A DNA stretch of 64,000 nt from Bacillus glycinifermentans (GTDB lineage: Bacteria; Bacillota; Bacilli; Bacillales; Bacillaceae). Shown in pieces: positions 27,096 through 38,207 of this stretch. The notes beneath the pieces were generated by a model that saw only the letters and a list, made by a program, of their open reading frames with translations, searched no databases and had not been told where the DNA came from. The DNA lies in NCBI RefSeq assembly GCF_001042475.2, contig NZ_LECW02000034.1, forward strand, positions 1 through 64,000. Reading direction: 5' to 3'. Every line of letters begins with the position of its first letter. Within the stretch, counting starts at the first letter, position 1. The translations under genes and the position numbers were made by a program.

Positions 27096-28838
27096 TTATG
27101 CATTTGCTTTTACGATCGAGTCGATCTGTTTCATGACTTCGTCAGTCAGGGTATTCAAACGTGCTTCACTGTCTTCGTTTGTTTCTCCCTTGACGGCGAA
27201 GTAAAATTTCACTTTAGGCTCGGTTCCTGACGGACGGAGGCAGAACCATGAACCGTCTTCAAGGAAATATTTCAGCACATTCGATTTTGGAAGATCGATC
27301 GCCTCTTCCTTGTTTTCTTTGAGCAGCGTCCGTTTGCCGACTAGATAGTCTTCTGCAGATACAACGTCTTTTCCGGCGATTGAAAGCGGCGGCTGCTGTC
27401 TGAACGTGCTCAGGATAGCCGCGATTTGCTCGGCTCCTTCCTTCCCTTTTAAGGTGAGGGATTTCAAGCCTTCGCGGTAATAGCCGAACGTTTTAAACAG
27501 CTCAAGCAATCCGTCGTAAAGGGATTTGCCCTGCTTTTTATAGAAGGCGCATACTTCGACGGCAAGAAGGGCGGCCTGAACAGCATCCTTATCTCTTGCA
27601 AAGTCGCCGATCAAATAGCCGTAGCTTTCTTCATAGCCAAATTGGAAGGTATATTCGCCGGTTGCTTGATACTGCTTGATTTTTTCTCCGATGAATTTAA
27701 AGCCTGTAAGCGTGTCGACCGTATCAAGTCCGAACGAAGAAGCGATGTCGCGGCCCATTTCGCTTGTCACGATCGTTTTCAAGACGACTCCGTTTTCAGG
27801 CAGGATTCCTTTTTGCTGTTTTTGAGAAAGCAAATAATGAAGCAGGAGCGCTCCGGTCTGGTTGCCTGTCAGGACGACATAGCGGCCTTCTTGGTCCTTT
27901 ACGGCGACACCGAGCCGGTCCGCATCAGGGTCTGTTCCGATCAATATATCGGCTTCCTCTTTTTCTCCCAGTTTGATCGCATATTCAAAAGCGGCGTGCT
28001 CTTCCGGATTCGGCGAAGACACCGTTGAAAAATCGGGATCTGGAAGTTCCTGCTCGGGAACGACTGTCACGTGTTCATAGCCGAGGGCTTTAAGTCCCCG
28101 TCTGACAGATTTGTTGGCCGTACCGTGAAGCGGCGTAAAAATGACCTTTACATCCGTTTCCTTCGCAAGGTCCGGGTTGACGGAAATTGATGTCAGCTTG
28201 TCAAGATATGCCTGGTCGACGTCTTCCCCGATGATCTTGATGAGCCCTTTTTCTTTTAAAGCTTTCTCATTACCCTCTGGAATCTCCAATTCGTTTTCAA
28301 TCGCATTGACTTGCTCGATAAGCTTGTCCGCTGCGGCGGGAGGGAGCTGTGCACCATCGTCTCCGTATACTTTATAGCCGTTGTATTCCGGCGGATTGTG
28401 GCTCGCTGTAATCACGATGCCCGCATACGCGTGAAGGTATCTTACAGCAAATGAAAGCTCAGGCGTCGGGCGAAGCTCGTCAAACAGATACGTTTGCACT
28501 CCGTTTGCAGCAAGCGTTTTTGCTGCTTCCAGCGCAAATTCCGGCGATTTGTGGCGCGAATCGTAAGCGATGACGACTCCCCGCTTCTTTGCTTCTTCAC
28601 CGTTTGCGGCTATATACGATGCGAGGCCGGCCGATGCTTTGCGGACCGTATAGACGTTCATCCGGTTTGGACCGGGTCCGATTTCTCCGCGCATTCCCGC
28701 CGTTCCAAATTCAAGCTTTTTATAAAAGCAATCCTCTAGTTCTTTCTCATTTCCTTCCGCATTGAGAAGGAGGGATTTTAATTCAGGATCTAAATTTTCA
28801 GTGTTTTTCCAGCGTTCATAGCTTGTTTTCCAGCTCAT
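27096..28838 (-). CDS. pgcA: Alpha-phosphoglucomutase PgcA
   Basis: 580 residues, alpha-D-phosphohexomutase family. The catalytic phosphoserine loop is [13 protein letters not shown]; the metal loop is [11 protein letters not shown]; sugar loop GYEESYGY; phosphate-binding loop [13 protein letters not shown]. It interconverts glucose-6-P and glucose-1-P for UDP-glucose, glucolipid and teichoic acid synthesis. Corresponds to B. subtilis yhxB beside glpD. Confidence 0.94.
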   Translation of the reverse strand: MSWKTSYERWKNTENLDPELKSLLLNAEGNEKELEDCFYKKLEFGTAGMRGEIGPGPNRMNVYTVRKASAGLASYIAANGEEAKKRGVVIAYDSRHKSPEFALEAAKTLAANGVQTYLFDELRPTPELSFAVRYLHAYAGIVITASHNPPEYNGYKVYGDDGAQLPPAAADKLIEQVNAIENELEIPEGNEKALKEKGLIKIIGEDVDQAYLDKLTSISVNPDLAKETDVKVIFTPLHGTANKSVRRGLKALGYEHVTVVPEQELPDPDFSTVSSPNPEEHAAFEYAIKLGEKEEADILIGTDPDADRLGVAVKDQEGRYVVLTGNQTGALLLHYLLSQKQQKGILPENGVVLKTIVTSEMGRDIASSFGLDTVDTLTGFKFIGEKIKQYQATGEYTFQFGYEESYGYLIGDFARDKDAVQAALLAVEVCAFYKKQGKSLYDGLLELFKTFGYYREGLKSLTLKGKEGAEQIAAILSTFRQQPPLSIAGKDVVSAEDYLVGKRTLLKENKEEAIDLPKSNVLKYFLEDGSWFCLRPSGTEPKVKFYFAVKGETNEDSEARLNTLTDEVMKQIDSIVKANA

Positions 28839-28932
28839 GTCAGACCTCCCAATTTTCTAGCTTATGTAGCAGCTGTTCTGCTTTTATATTATCGATAAAC
28901 GGCGGCTTTGTCCAAAATAAGTTGGCACAACA

Positions 28933-28964
28933 TAAAAAATGAGGCTGCCTTTATAAAGGCAGCG
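28933..28964 (-). terminator. glpD terminator
   Basis: GCTGCCTTT and AAAGGCAGC arms with a minimal loop; the minus-strand product is followed by CTCATTTTTT. Confidence 0.82.
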
Positions 28965-29027
28965 CCATTTCGGATATTCCGGTCCGGTTTTTCAACATGT
29001 CAGACCGTGTCATTTGTACGTGACGGG

Positions 29028-30695
29028 CTATTTGCTTTCCAGCGGAACGACCGCGTCATGAAGGAGCTCATCAAGCGTTTTCAGATGCTTTTCTTTCGTG
29101 TCTTCGTCCCAGTTCAGCTTATCGTTCATATAATCCGTAAGTCCTTCTTTATAGGTGCGGACCCAATTGATGTCAAAAAACAGTGCGCCCGTTCTGCAAA
29201 CGAAGAAATCCGCCGGAACCGCGGCCATTTCTTCATCGATCGCGTAATCGATTTCCGCCAGTACGTGAACGGGAATACCGCGCTTGGCAGCTTCATCTTT
29301 CAGCATTTGAACCCGTTCAAACAGGCGGTCTGTGTTCGATCCGTATCTTGCTGCAAGGTGTCTGGCCGTTTGCTCGGTTAAGCCCGGTGCCGCTCCTTCT
29401 TTCGCCTTCTCCTCGATAAAGGCTTCAAGGTTTTGGGAACCGCCGATATGCCCTCCGGAAATCGGCATCGTTTTTGTTTTGCAAGGTCCGAAGTCTTTGT
29501 CCCCTTCTTCTTTTAACCGGGTTCTGATAAGGTCAACGATATGTTCAGCCATTTTTCTGTAGCCCGTCAGCTTTCCTCCGGCAATCGTGATCAAGCCTGA
29601 GTCTGATGTCCATATTTCATCTTTCCGGGAAATCTCAGACGGATCTTTTCCTTCTTCGTGAATCAAAGGTCTGAGTCCGGCCCAGCTTGACTCCACGTCA
29701 TTTGCGGTGATGTTCAGGTCAGGGAACATATAGTTGATCGCGTCTATGACGTAGTCCCTGTCTTCGGTCGTCATTCTCGGATGTTCAAGGTTTTTGTTAT
29801 AGACGGTGTCGGTTGTTCCGACGTATGCCTTGCCGTCCCTCGGAATGGCAAACACCATGCGGCCGTCCGGCGTATCAAAGTAGACGGCCTGCTTCAGCGG
29901 AAAGACCGACTGATCGAATACAAGATGGACGCCTTTTGTATGCTGAAGGTGCTTGCCTTCTTTTGAGCGGTCTTTTTCTCTCAGGCTGTCGACCCACGGG
30001 CCTGTCGCATTAACGATTTTTTTTGCATGGACGCGGTACGTTTTCTTCGTAAAGACGTCTTCGATCACGACGCCGGCAACCTTTCCGTTTTCGTAGATAA
30101 ATTCTTTTACCTTTGCATAGTTGACAGCTTCCGCCCCGAATTTAACCGCTTCTTTCAGCACTTCGATCGTCAGTCTGGCATCGTCTGTCCGGTATTCGAC
30201 ATAATAGCCTCCGCCTTTTAAGCCGTCCTTTTTCACGAGCGGCTCTTTTTCAAGCGTTTCTCTTGCGGTCAGCATGCTTCTCCGCTCGGCTTTTTTGACT
30301 CCTGCCAAAAAGTCATACACCCTGAGGCCGATTGAAGTCGTGAATTTGCCGAAAGTGCCTCCTTTGTGCATCGGCAAAAGCATCCATTCAGGCGTTGTCA
30401 CATGCGGGCCGTTTTCGTAGACGATCGCCCGTTCCTTCCCGACTTCGGCGACCATTTTTACTTCAAACTGCTTTAAATAGCGGAGCCCTCCGTGAACAAG
30501 CTTTGTTGAACGGCTTGATGTTCCCGCGGCAAAATCCTGCATTTCGCAAAGAGCGGTCTTCATCCCGCGCGATGCGGCGTCAAGCGCCGTTCCGGCACCC
30601 GTAATCCCTCCTCCGATAATAAACACATCATACTTCTCTTTTGTCATATTCTTTAGGATGTCATCCCGCTTGCGGCTTGAAAAAACTGTATCCAT
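29028..30695 (-). CDS. glpD: Aerobic glycerol-3-phosphate dehydrogenase GlpD
   Basis: 555 residues from the ATG at 30695 (AAGGGAGGAC upstream; the frame is open further but inside the leader). FAD-binding Rossmann motif [20 protein letters not shown], then the conserved [17 protein letters not shown]. It oxidises glycerol-3-P to DHAP and feeds electrons to menaquinone at the membrane. Preceded by its own promoter and a GlpP-type leader terminator, as in B. subtilis. Confidence 0.95.
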   Translation of the reverse strand: MDTVFSSRKRDDILKNMTKEKYDVFIIGGGITGAGTALDAASRGMKTALCEMQDFAAGTSSRSTKLVHGGLRYLKQFEVKMVAEVGKERAIVYENGPHVTTPEWMLLPMHKGGTFGKFTTSIGLRVYDFLAGVKKAERRSMLTARETLEKEPLVKKDGLKGGGYYVEYRTDDARLTIEVLKEAVKFGAEAVNYAKVKEFIYENGKVAGVVIEDVFTKKTYRVHAKKIVNATGPWVDSLREKDRSKEGKHLQHTKGVHLVFDQSVFPLKQAVYFDTPDGRMVFAIPRDGKAYVGTTDTVYNKNLEHPRMTTEDRDYVIDAINYMFPDLNITANDVESSWAGLRPLIHEEGKDPSEISRKDEIWTSDSGLITIAGGKLTGYRKMAEHIVDLIRTRLKEEGDKDFGPCKTKTMPISGGHIGGSQNLEAFIEEKAKEGAAPGLTEQTARHLAARYGSNTDRLFERVQMLKDEAAKRGIPVHVLAEIDYAIDEEMAAVPADFFVCRTGALFFDINWVRTYKEGLTDYMNDKLNWDEDTKEKHLKTLDELLHDAVVPLESK

Positions 30696-30728
30696 TAAAA
30701 GTCCTCCCTTGTTGTCACGGCAAATAAT

Positions 30729-30786
30729 AGAAAAAGAGACCACAAACATCCAAAGCAATATAACTGCTTTGGTGCCTGTGGTCTCT
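30729..30786 (-). terminator. glpD leader terminator (GlpP antitermination target)
   Basis: On the minus strand AGAGACCACA (30786-30777) pairs with TGTGGTCTCT (30744-30735), with inner CCAAAGCA/TGCTTTGG pairing, followed by TTTTTC. It lies between the promoter and the RBS. The GAGACCACAG sequence at its 5' side also occurs before the glpF leader terminator. In B. subtilis GlpP with glycerol-3-P prevents termination here. Confidence 0.9.
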
Positions 30787-30820
30787 CCTCTTCTCCAACC
30801 GTTTCTATTAACTTGCATTC

Positions 30821-32342
<1,522 letters not shown>

Positions 32343-32358
32343 TTATTGTCTCCTTAAG

Positions 32359-33174
32359 TTACAAATGAACCGAATTCTCTGCCGCTTGTTTTTTCGAATA
32401 TATATAGAAACCTAACAATATCACAGCTACTGCAGCGCTTACAATCCAAAAGGTGTTTGTCATGTGCCCTTTAAATACCGCATTGTAAAAAACGCCGGCG
32501 AACGATCCTCCGAGAATCGGTCCGAAGACGGGCACCCATGCGTAGCGCCAGTTGGAGCCTCCTTTTCCCGGTATAGGAAGTACAAAATGGGCGATTCTCG
32601 GACCCAAATCACGCGCCGGGTTAATCGCATACCCTGTCGTTCCCCCGAGCGACAGGCCGATCGCCACGATCAAAAAACCGACGATCAACGGGTTCAGCCC
32701 TTCGGTAAATTTATTTGCGCCAATAGTCAAAATACTGAGTACGAGAATAAATGTACCGAATGTTTCACTGAACAGGTTGGCAAATGTATTCGGAATGGCC
32801 GGTCCTGTCGAAAACACCCCAAGCTTCGCTCCCTGGTCATCTGTTTCTTTCCAATGCGGCAAATAATGAAGAAAAATAAGAACGGCTCCTAAAAAAGCGC
32901 CAAGCATTTGTCCGCAAATATAGGCAGGCACTTGCTCCCAAGGGAAATCGCCGACAAATGCCAGTCCCAATGTGAGGGCCGGATTTAAATGGGCTCCGCT
33001 GATATTGCCGACGGCATATGCGGCCATGGCCACGCCAAGCCCCCAGCCAAATGCGATGACGATCCATCCCGATTGATGAGAAAGTGATTTTTTTAAATTT
33101 ACGCCGGCGCAAACTCCTGCGCCAAAGACGATGAGCAGCATCGTTCCGATAACTTCCCCCCAAAATGCTGTCAA
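32359..33174 (-). CDS. glpF: Glycerol uptake facilitator GlpF
   Basis: 271 residues, aquaglyceroporin with six helices and the two NPA-type half helices: GAHLNPALTLG and YAINPARDLGPRI. The residue after the second NPA motif is Asp-type (ARD), typical of glycerol channels. First gene of the glpF-glpK transcript, behind a leader terminator and a cre-overlapped promoter. Confidence 0.94.
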   Translation of the reverse strand: MTAFWGEVIGTMLLIVFGAGVCAGVNLKKSLSHQSGWIVIAFGWGLGVAMAAYAVGNISGAHLNPALTLGLAFVGDFPWEQVPAYICGQMLGAFLGAVLIFLHYLPHWKETDDQGAKLGVFSTGPAIPNTFANLFSETFGTFILVLSILTIGANKFTEGLNPLIVGFLIVAIGLSLGGTTGYAINPARDLGPRIAHFVLPIPGKGGSNWRYAWVPVFGPILGGSFAGVFYNAVFKGHMTNTFWIVSAAVAVILLGFYIYSKKQAAENSVHL

Positions 33175-33238
33175 GGCTACCCCTCCTAAGAAAATCAGTC
33201 TTTATAAATATAAGTTTTCACTGTGTCTAAAAGACCAT

Positions 33239-33285
33239 AAAAAAACACAGCAAAACTTCTTTACATAAGGTAAAGAACTGCTGTG
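33239..33285 (-). terminator. glpFK leader terminator (GlpP antitermination target)
   Basis: Minus-strand hairpin with arms CACAGCA (33285-33279) and TGCTGTG (33252-33246), inner TTCTTTAC/GTAAAGAA pairing, followed by seven T residues. The GGAGACCACAG preceding it matches the glpD leader. Confidence 0.9.
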
Positions 33286-33323
33286 GTCTCCGGGTCTCCG
33301 TCACAATGTATCAACTTGGTACG

Positions 33324-33352
33324 ATCGTATCGTATAATGAAAGCGTTGTCAA
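33324..33352 (-). promoter_or_regulatory. glpFK promoter with overlapping cre site
   Basis: Minus strand: TTGACA (33352-33347), 17-nt spacer, TACGAT (33329-33324). Positions 33338-33351 read TGAAAGCGTTGTCA on the plus strand, a full match to the CcpA cre consensus (TGWAANCGNTNWCA), lying across the -35. Carbon catabolite repression by CcpA is inferred and is known for B. subtilis glpFK. Confidence 0.88.
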
Positions 33353-33372
33353 TATTTTTTCATTATTTTCGC

Positions 33373-33930
33373 TCAGATCCAATACTTTTTCCACAGCTCT
33401 GTATCGGACGTTGTTACAGCGGACGCCCCCGCCGCCAAGGCGTTTTTCACGTCATTCTCGGAGCGGATGAAGCCGCCCGCGAATATCGGAATTCCCGTTT
33501 TTTCTTTTACTTCCCTGATCAATTCAGGCACGACCCCCGGGAGGACTTCAATAAAATCTGGCCGGTGTTTTTTGACCAGTTCAATACTTTTGTCCATGGC
33601 GCTCGTATCGATTAAAAACATCCGTTGAATCGCATACACCTTCTTTTGCTTCGCCTTGGCGATCACGCTTGATCTCGTTGATAAAATGCCGGCCGGCTTC
33701 ATTTCCTGGCAGATAAATTCGGCTCCGTATTCGTCATGCTTAATACCCTGGATTAAGTCAACGTGCACAAACATATTTTTGCCCCTGGCTCTCGCCGCAC
33801 TGATCACGCCTCCCAGCCGTCCAAGGTGAATATCAAGAAGAACGCCGTATAAAAAAGGGCTGTCCAGGAAAATGTCAAACTGCTTCATATTGCGAATCGC
33901 CGGTAAAATTTGCTGATCGTGAAAACTCAT
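33373..33930 (-). CDS. glpP: Glycerol-3-phosphate-responsive antiterminator GlpP
   Basis: 185 residues, TIM-barrel-like RNA-binding regulator ([49 protein letters not shown]). With glycerol-3-P it prevents termination in the glpF and glpD leaders, both visible in this window. Encoded directly upstream of glpF. Confidence 0.93.
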   Translation of the reverse strand: MSFHDQQILPAIRNMKQFDIFLDSPFLYGVLLDIHLGRLGGVISAARARGKNMFVHVDLIQGIKHDEYGAEFICQEMKPAGILSTRSSVIAKAKQKKVYAIQRMFLIDTSAMDKSIELVKKHRPDFIEVLPGVVPELIREVKEKTGIPIFAGGFIRSENDVKNALAAGASAVTTSDTELWKKYWI

Positions 33931-34095
33931 GTTCCATCTCCTTCTTCGTTTGCATCCTGTATTACACTAAAGGAAATTCCCCTCTATTGCAATCCCCTGG
34001 TTAGGTATAATCGTTCCCCAGGCAGAACATTTTACATTCATCCTTTGCCAAGCCATAATGTTAGCATCATTTGAGAAAAGAAAGGGGTAATTTTC

Positions 34096-35088
34096 GTGAA
34101 AGCGATCATCCATAGCGGTACGGACGGTCTTGCGGGATTGAAAATAACAGACGCAGCCGTTCGATCACCCGGATACGGGGAAGTAAAAATCAAGGTAAAA
34201 GCGGCGGGGCTCAATCACCGCGACCTTTTTCTCTTCCGCTCGCGAAAAGAAGGCGAAGCGCCTTTCATTCCCGGATCTGACGGGGCGGGCATTGTCGAAG
34301 AAATCGGCGAGGGCGTATCAGGTCTCGCGGCAGGCGCAGAGGTCATCATCAATCCGAGCATCACCTGGGAATTCACGGATTCCGTCCCGCAAGTTCCCGA
34401 CATTCTCGGCGGGCCTTCTGACGGAACCTTTGCAGAATATGTGATTGCCTCTGCAAAAAACGTCCTTCCAAAACCGGCCTATCTTACCTGGGAAGAAGCC
34501 GGGGTCTTGCCTTTATCAGCGCTTACCGCCTACAGGGCTCTTTTCACAAAAGGCCGGCTGGAAAAAGGCGAGCATCTCTTCATCACCGGCATCGGAAGCG
34601 GTGTGGCGACATACGCCCTGCTCATGGCCAAGGCGGCCGGTGCACAGGTCACCGTCACGTCGCGGAGCGAAGAAAAAAGAAAAGAAGCGCTGAATCACGG
34701 CGCAGATCGCGCGTTTGACAGCAGCAGCGATTGGAGCGAAAGCCTCAAAGGGGAAAAAGTCGATTTTGTCCTTGATAGCATCGGACCGGCGACATTTCCG
34801 AAATACTTTGACATTCTGAAGCCGAACGGACGGATCGTCAATTTTGGCGCAAGCTCCGGAGACAGCATCGAGCTTCCTCTGCGCTCGCTTTTTTTCCCGC
34901 AATTCAGCATCATCGGCACTTCAATGGGCAGCCTTGAGGAGTTCCGGGACATGCTTCAGTTTATAGAGCGCCATTCGCTTCGGCCGATCATCGATAAGAT
35001 GTATCCTTTGTCAGATGCACGCAATGCCTTTAACCGGATGACGAATGGAGAACAATTCGGAAAAATCGCCCTCGTCATGGACGCGTAA
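34096..35088 (+). CDS. Zinc-free MDR oxidoreductase, quinone-oxidoreductase type
   Basis: 330 residues, medium-chain dehydrogenase/reductase: GroES-like N-terminal half ([27 protein letters not shown]) and Rossmann half with the nucleotide loop [20 protein letters not shown]. The structural-zinc cysteine cluster is absent. Members reduce quinones or enones with NADPH; the substrate is not evident. GTG start after AAAGGGG. Divergent from glpP. It resembles B. subtilis YogA, but I am not certain of orthology. Confidence 0.8.
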   Translation: MKAIIHSGTDGLAGLKITDAAVRSPGYGEVKIKVKAAGLNHRDLFLFRSRKEGEAPFIPGSDGAGIVEEIGEGVSGLAAGAEVIINPSITWEFTDSVPQVPDILGGPSDGTFAEYVIASAKNVLPKPAYLTWEEAGVLPLSALTAYRALFTKGRLEKGEHLFITGIGSGVATYALLMAKAAGAQVTVTSRSEEKRKEALNHGADRAFDSSSDWSESLKGEKVDFVLDSIGPATFPKYFDILKPNGRIVNFGASSGDSIELPLRSLFFPQFSIIGTSMGSLEEFRDMLQFIERHSLRPIIDKMYPLSDARNAFNRMTNGEQFGKIALVMDA

Positions 35089-35098
35089 AGTGCCTTTA

Positions 35099-35136
35099 GA
35101 AGCGGGCGGCCCGACTGACGGCCGCCCGCTTCTTTT
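35099..35136. terminator. Bidirectional terminator
   Basis: AGAAGCGGGCGGCC and GGCCGCCCGCTTCT arms, a very stable stem between convergent genes. Confidence 0.92.
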
Positions 35137-36478
35137 AAGCTAAACAGCGCAGACTTTCCTTCAGCACGCTAATGATGAAGGAAAGGTCTTCCTCCGTCAA
35201 ACTGAGAGGGGGCGCAAGCTGGATGACGTTGTTGTATCCGGCCGCCGTGTCCGCATTTTTACTGACGATCAATCCTTTCTGTCTGCACTCCCCGATCACT
35301 TTGTTCACGTCCGCCATATCGGCCGGCTCTTTCGTCCGTTTATCCTTTACGAGTTCGATCCCTACAAGAAGCCCCTTCCCGCGGACGTTCCCGACATTCG
35401 GGTTGTCTTCGGCCTCCTTCAGCTCGCTGAGCAGCCTTTCGCCAAGCACGCGCGACCGCTCGATTAAGCGCTCTTCCTCCATGATGGAAAGGTTTCTGAT
35501 CGCCAGTGCACACGCGGCCGGGCTTCCTCCAAACGTATTGACATGGCGGAAACGGTCATAAGGGCCGTCACCTGCATACGCTTCATAAATCTCCCGTTTG
35601 ACGGCGGTTGCCGCAAGCGGAAGATAGCCGCTCGTCATCCCCTTGGCCATTGTGATGATATCGGGTTTTACGCCGTAATTCATAAAGCCGAACCGCTCGC
35701 CCGTCCGGCCGAAGCCGCAAATGACTTCATCGCAGATCAAGAGCGCACCGTGCGTTTCACATATACCTTTGACTTTTGCCATATACCCGTCAGGCGGCAT
35801 CAAAATGCCTCCTCCGGTAATGATCGGCTCCATGATTACGCCGGCGACCGTTTCAGGAAGCTCCCACGTCATCACCTTGCCAATGTCTTCAGCGCTTTCA
35901 AGCGTATCGCGATCAGCAGGATTGCGGTACAGATCAGGAGGCTGTACATGGATGAATCCGTGGCCGAGCGGTTCGTATTTATACTTTCTTTGCGCCTGCC
36001 CGGTTGCAGCGAGCGCTCCCATCGTGTTTCCGTGATAGGCTCTGTAGCGGGAAATGAATTTATATCTCGCATGTTCCCCGTTTTGCTGATGATATTGGCG
36101 CGCGATTTTAAAAGCCGTTTCATTTGCTTCAGAGCCGCTGTTGGAAAAAAAGATCACATAATCTCCGCCAAGCCATTCATTCAGCTTTTCAGCCAGCCGG
36201 ACGGCGGGAACATGAGTGTTCGTCAGCGGGGCGTAAGGCATCTCAAGCAGCTGTTCATACGCCGCATCTGCGAGCTCTTTTCTGCCGTAGCCGGCATTGA
36301 CGCACCACAGCCCGGCCATTCCGTCCAAAAAACGGCGGCCGTCAATGTCCGTAATCCAGGCGCCTTCGGCTTTTTTCACGACAAGCCGGGCCGGATCGGA
36401 AGCCGTCCCGCTCATGGCGTGCCAAAGGTATTGCTGATCTTTCGCTTTGAGATCCGCGCGATTTTCCTGTACCGTCAT
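35135..36478 (-). CDS. yhxA: Class III aminotransferase YhxA
   Basis: 447 residues from the ATG at 36478, which has GGGGTGG six bases upstream; the first in-frame ATG (36496) lies before that RBS. Omega-amino acid:pyruvate aminotransferase type: PLP Asp in LLICDEVICGFGRTG, Lys in ITMAKGMTSGYLPL, cofactor pocket SNSGSEANETAFK. Substrate unknown. Next to the glp genes, as in B. subtilis. Confidence 0.88.
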   Translation of the reverse strand: MTVQENRADLKAKDQQYLWHAMSGTASDPARLVVKKAEGAWITDIDGRRFLDGMAGLWCVNAGYGRKELADAAYEQLLEMPYAPLTNTHVPAVRLAEKLNEWLGGDYVIFFSNSGSEANETAFKIARQYHQQNGEHARYKFISRYRAYHGNTMGALAATGQAQRKYKYEPLGHGFIHVQPPDLYRNPADRDTLESAEDIGKVMTWELPETVAGVIMEPIITGGGILMPPDGYMAKVKGICETHGALLICDEVICGFGRTGERFGFMNYGVKPDIITMAKGMTSGYLPLAATAVKREIYEAYAGDGPYDRFRHVNTFGGSPAACALAIRNLSIMEEERLIERSRVLGERLLSELKEAEDNPNVGNVRGKGLLVGIELVKDKRTKEPADMADVNKVIGECRQKGLIVSKNADTAAGYNNVIQLAPPLSLTEEDLSFIISVLKESLRCLA

Positions 36479-36592
36479 TTGTCCACCCCATTTCATGATC
36501 TAAAAAACCATACAATTTTATATGTATTTCATTTCTTCATAGGAGATGCAGTTCCTTTTCAAAGATAAAAAGGGCCGCCTGAAACATTCAGG

Positions 36593-37504
36593 TCAGACCC
36601 ATACGGAAAGCATCCACAGTACAACAGGCAGCGTGCCGATGCTGAGCATCGTACTGATAAAGGTGGCGCTTGATACGATTTCCGGTTTTGTTCCAAATTG
36701 AACAGCCATCAGCGTTGTATTCGCGGCAGTCGGCATGGCAGCCGACAGGATCATAATCTGTTTGACCAAATCGCTGACAGGAAGGATAAGGGCAAACCCC
36801 AAAGCAATAAGCGGCGATGCGATGAGCTTGAGCAAAAGCGAGTAAGAGATTTTTCGATATTCGATATGTTTAAACGAAATCGCAGCGAGCTGCATCCCGA
36901 GAATAATCATGATCGTCGGAATCGCGGCGTCCCCGACCAATTTAATTGCCGTCATAAACTGTTCGGGAATCGAAATATGGCTCAGCTGTAGTGCGATTCC
37001 GAGCAGCGCCCCGTAGGCGACAGGCATCCGCGTCACGCTGCTCATCACCGTTTTAAAGCCGGCTCGTTCAGAGCTCCCTTTTGCCGCATAATAGAGACCG
37101 ATCGTGCTCATGACGAGCTGCTGGATCACCATCAGCACAACGGCAATGTCAAGCCCTGCCGCACCGTAGACGAGCAAAACGACGGGCGTCCCATAATTCC
37201 CGTTGTTCATGAAGGCTGACGACAAAATAAGAGCGCAGCGTTCCTGATTGGAATACTTATAAATATAGGAGATGAGATAGACCAATAGAATCAAAGCGAT
37301 GCAAAGGCCCAGGGCAAAAACGGACATATATAAATAATCCATGGTCAGCTTGTTTTCATAAAACGTATCGAACGCCAAAAAAGGAGACATTAAATAAAGG
37401 GACATTTTAGACAGGTTTTGAATGTCAAAGCCAAGCAGCTTCTGCCCGGCATATCCGATGGCAAATACTCCGAAAACAGGGAGCAAAACGAGTAGAAATT
37501 CCAT
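36593..37504 (-). CDS. Auxin efflux carrier (AEC)-family transporter
   Basis: 303 residues from the ATG at 37504 (AGAAGGTG upstream), typical AEC length; the open frame extends 267 nt further with no RBS. About ten helices in two inverted halves. NGNYGTPVVLLVYG matches the conserved asparagine-rich crossover of TM4, and PTAANTTLMAVQFG the equivalent in TM9. Substrate likely a carboxylate or amino acid anion (malate or malonate transporters in this family). Not at this site in B. subtilis. Confidence 0.82.
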   Translation of the reverse strand: MEFLLVLLPVFGVFAIGYAGQKLLGFDIQNLSKMSLYLMSPFLAFDTFYENKLTMDYLYMSVFALGLCIALILLVYLISYIYKYSNQERCALILSSAFMNNGNYGTPVVLLVYGAAGLDIAVVLMVIQQLVMSTIGLYYAAKGSSERAGFKTVMSSVTRMPVAYGALLGIALQLSHISIPEQFMTAIKLVGDAAIPTIMIILGMQLAAISFKHIEYRKISYSLLLKLIASPLIALGFALILPVSDLVKQIMILSAAMPTAANTTLMAVQFGTKPEIVSSATFISTMLSIGTLPVVLWMLSVWV

Positions 37505-37623
37505 GATGCACCTTCTTTTTATGTATAAACCGCTTTCAGTGTTATGTTTAATGATAAAGAAAATTCCATCTATTTTCAATATGATAGAATAAGCACGACG
37601 GATCAAATGGAAGGGAGCCTGCC

Positions 37624-38155
37624 ATGGTCTTAAACGAACGGGATTTTTATGTGAAAGGAATGCACTATACGATTCGGTCGGCCGCCAAAAAAGACGCAGG
37701 AGCATTATCCGCATTAAGAGTGCGGATCGACGGGGAAACCGAAAATTTGGACAGGGAAAAAGGAGATGCATTCATCGATGCGCCGCGGTTTGAACAAATC
37801 ATACAAACGCCGGAATTTATTTTTGACAGCGGAAGTACGAGGCCGGATCGCAGGTTTTTCAAGATGCGAAGGAGCAGATTTGAACAGATTCTCTCACAAG
37901 ACCGAATTCGGGGTATGCGTGTTAAAGGATTTTTGGGGATACGGCATCGGGACAAACCTATTGCAGCAATCTATTTTTTGGGCCGACGCGAGCGGCATCA
38001 AAAAAATAGCTCTTCAAGTGTTAGAAACAAATGAGAAAGCGATTAAACGCTATCAAACATACGGTTTTGAGATAGAAGGCATCCTGAAAAATGACAAAAT
38101 CCTTTCTGACGGCAAATACTACAATACGATCATAATGGGAAGATGGAACGAATGA
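37624..38155 (+). pseudogene. GNAT acetyltransferase frameshifted at a T tract
   Basis: The first frame from the ATG at 37624 (AAGGGAG upstream) gives MHYTIRSAAKKDAGALSALR... to FEQIIQTPEF. The second frame continues LTAEVRGRIAGFSRCEGAD... through the acetyl-CoA site DFWGYGIGTNLLQQSIFWAD to NTIIMGRWNE. They join cleanly (PEFI-LTAEV) if the five Ts at 37820-37824 are reduced to four. A full protein would be ~177 residues, RimI-like. Insertion in a homopolymer could be real or a base-calling error. Confidence 0.82.
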
Positions 38156-38207
38156 CAAAACAGCCAATGGAAAGTGCGGAGCCGATTCAGGCTCCGCCAT
38201 TCTCTCC

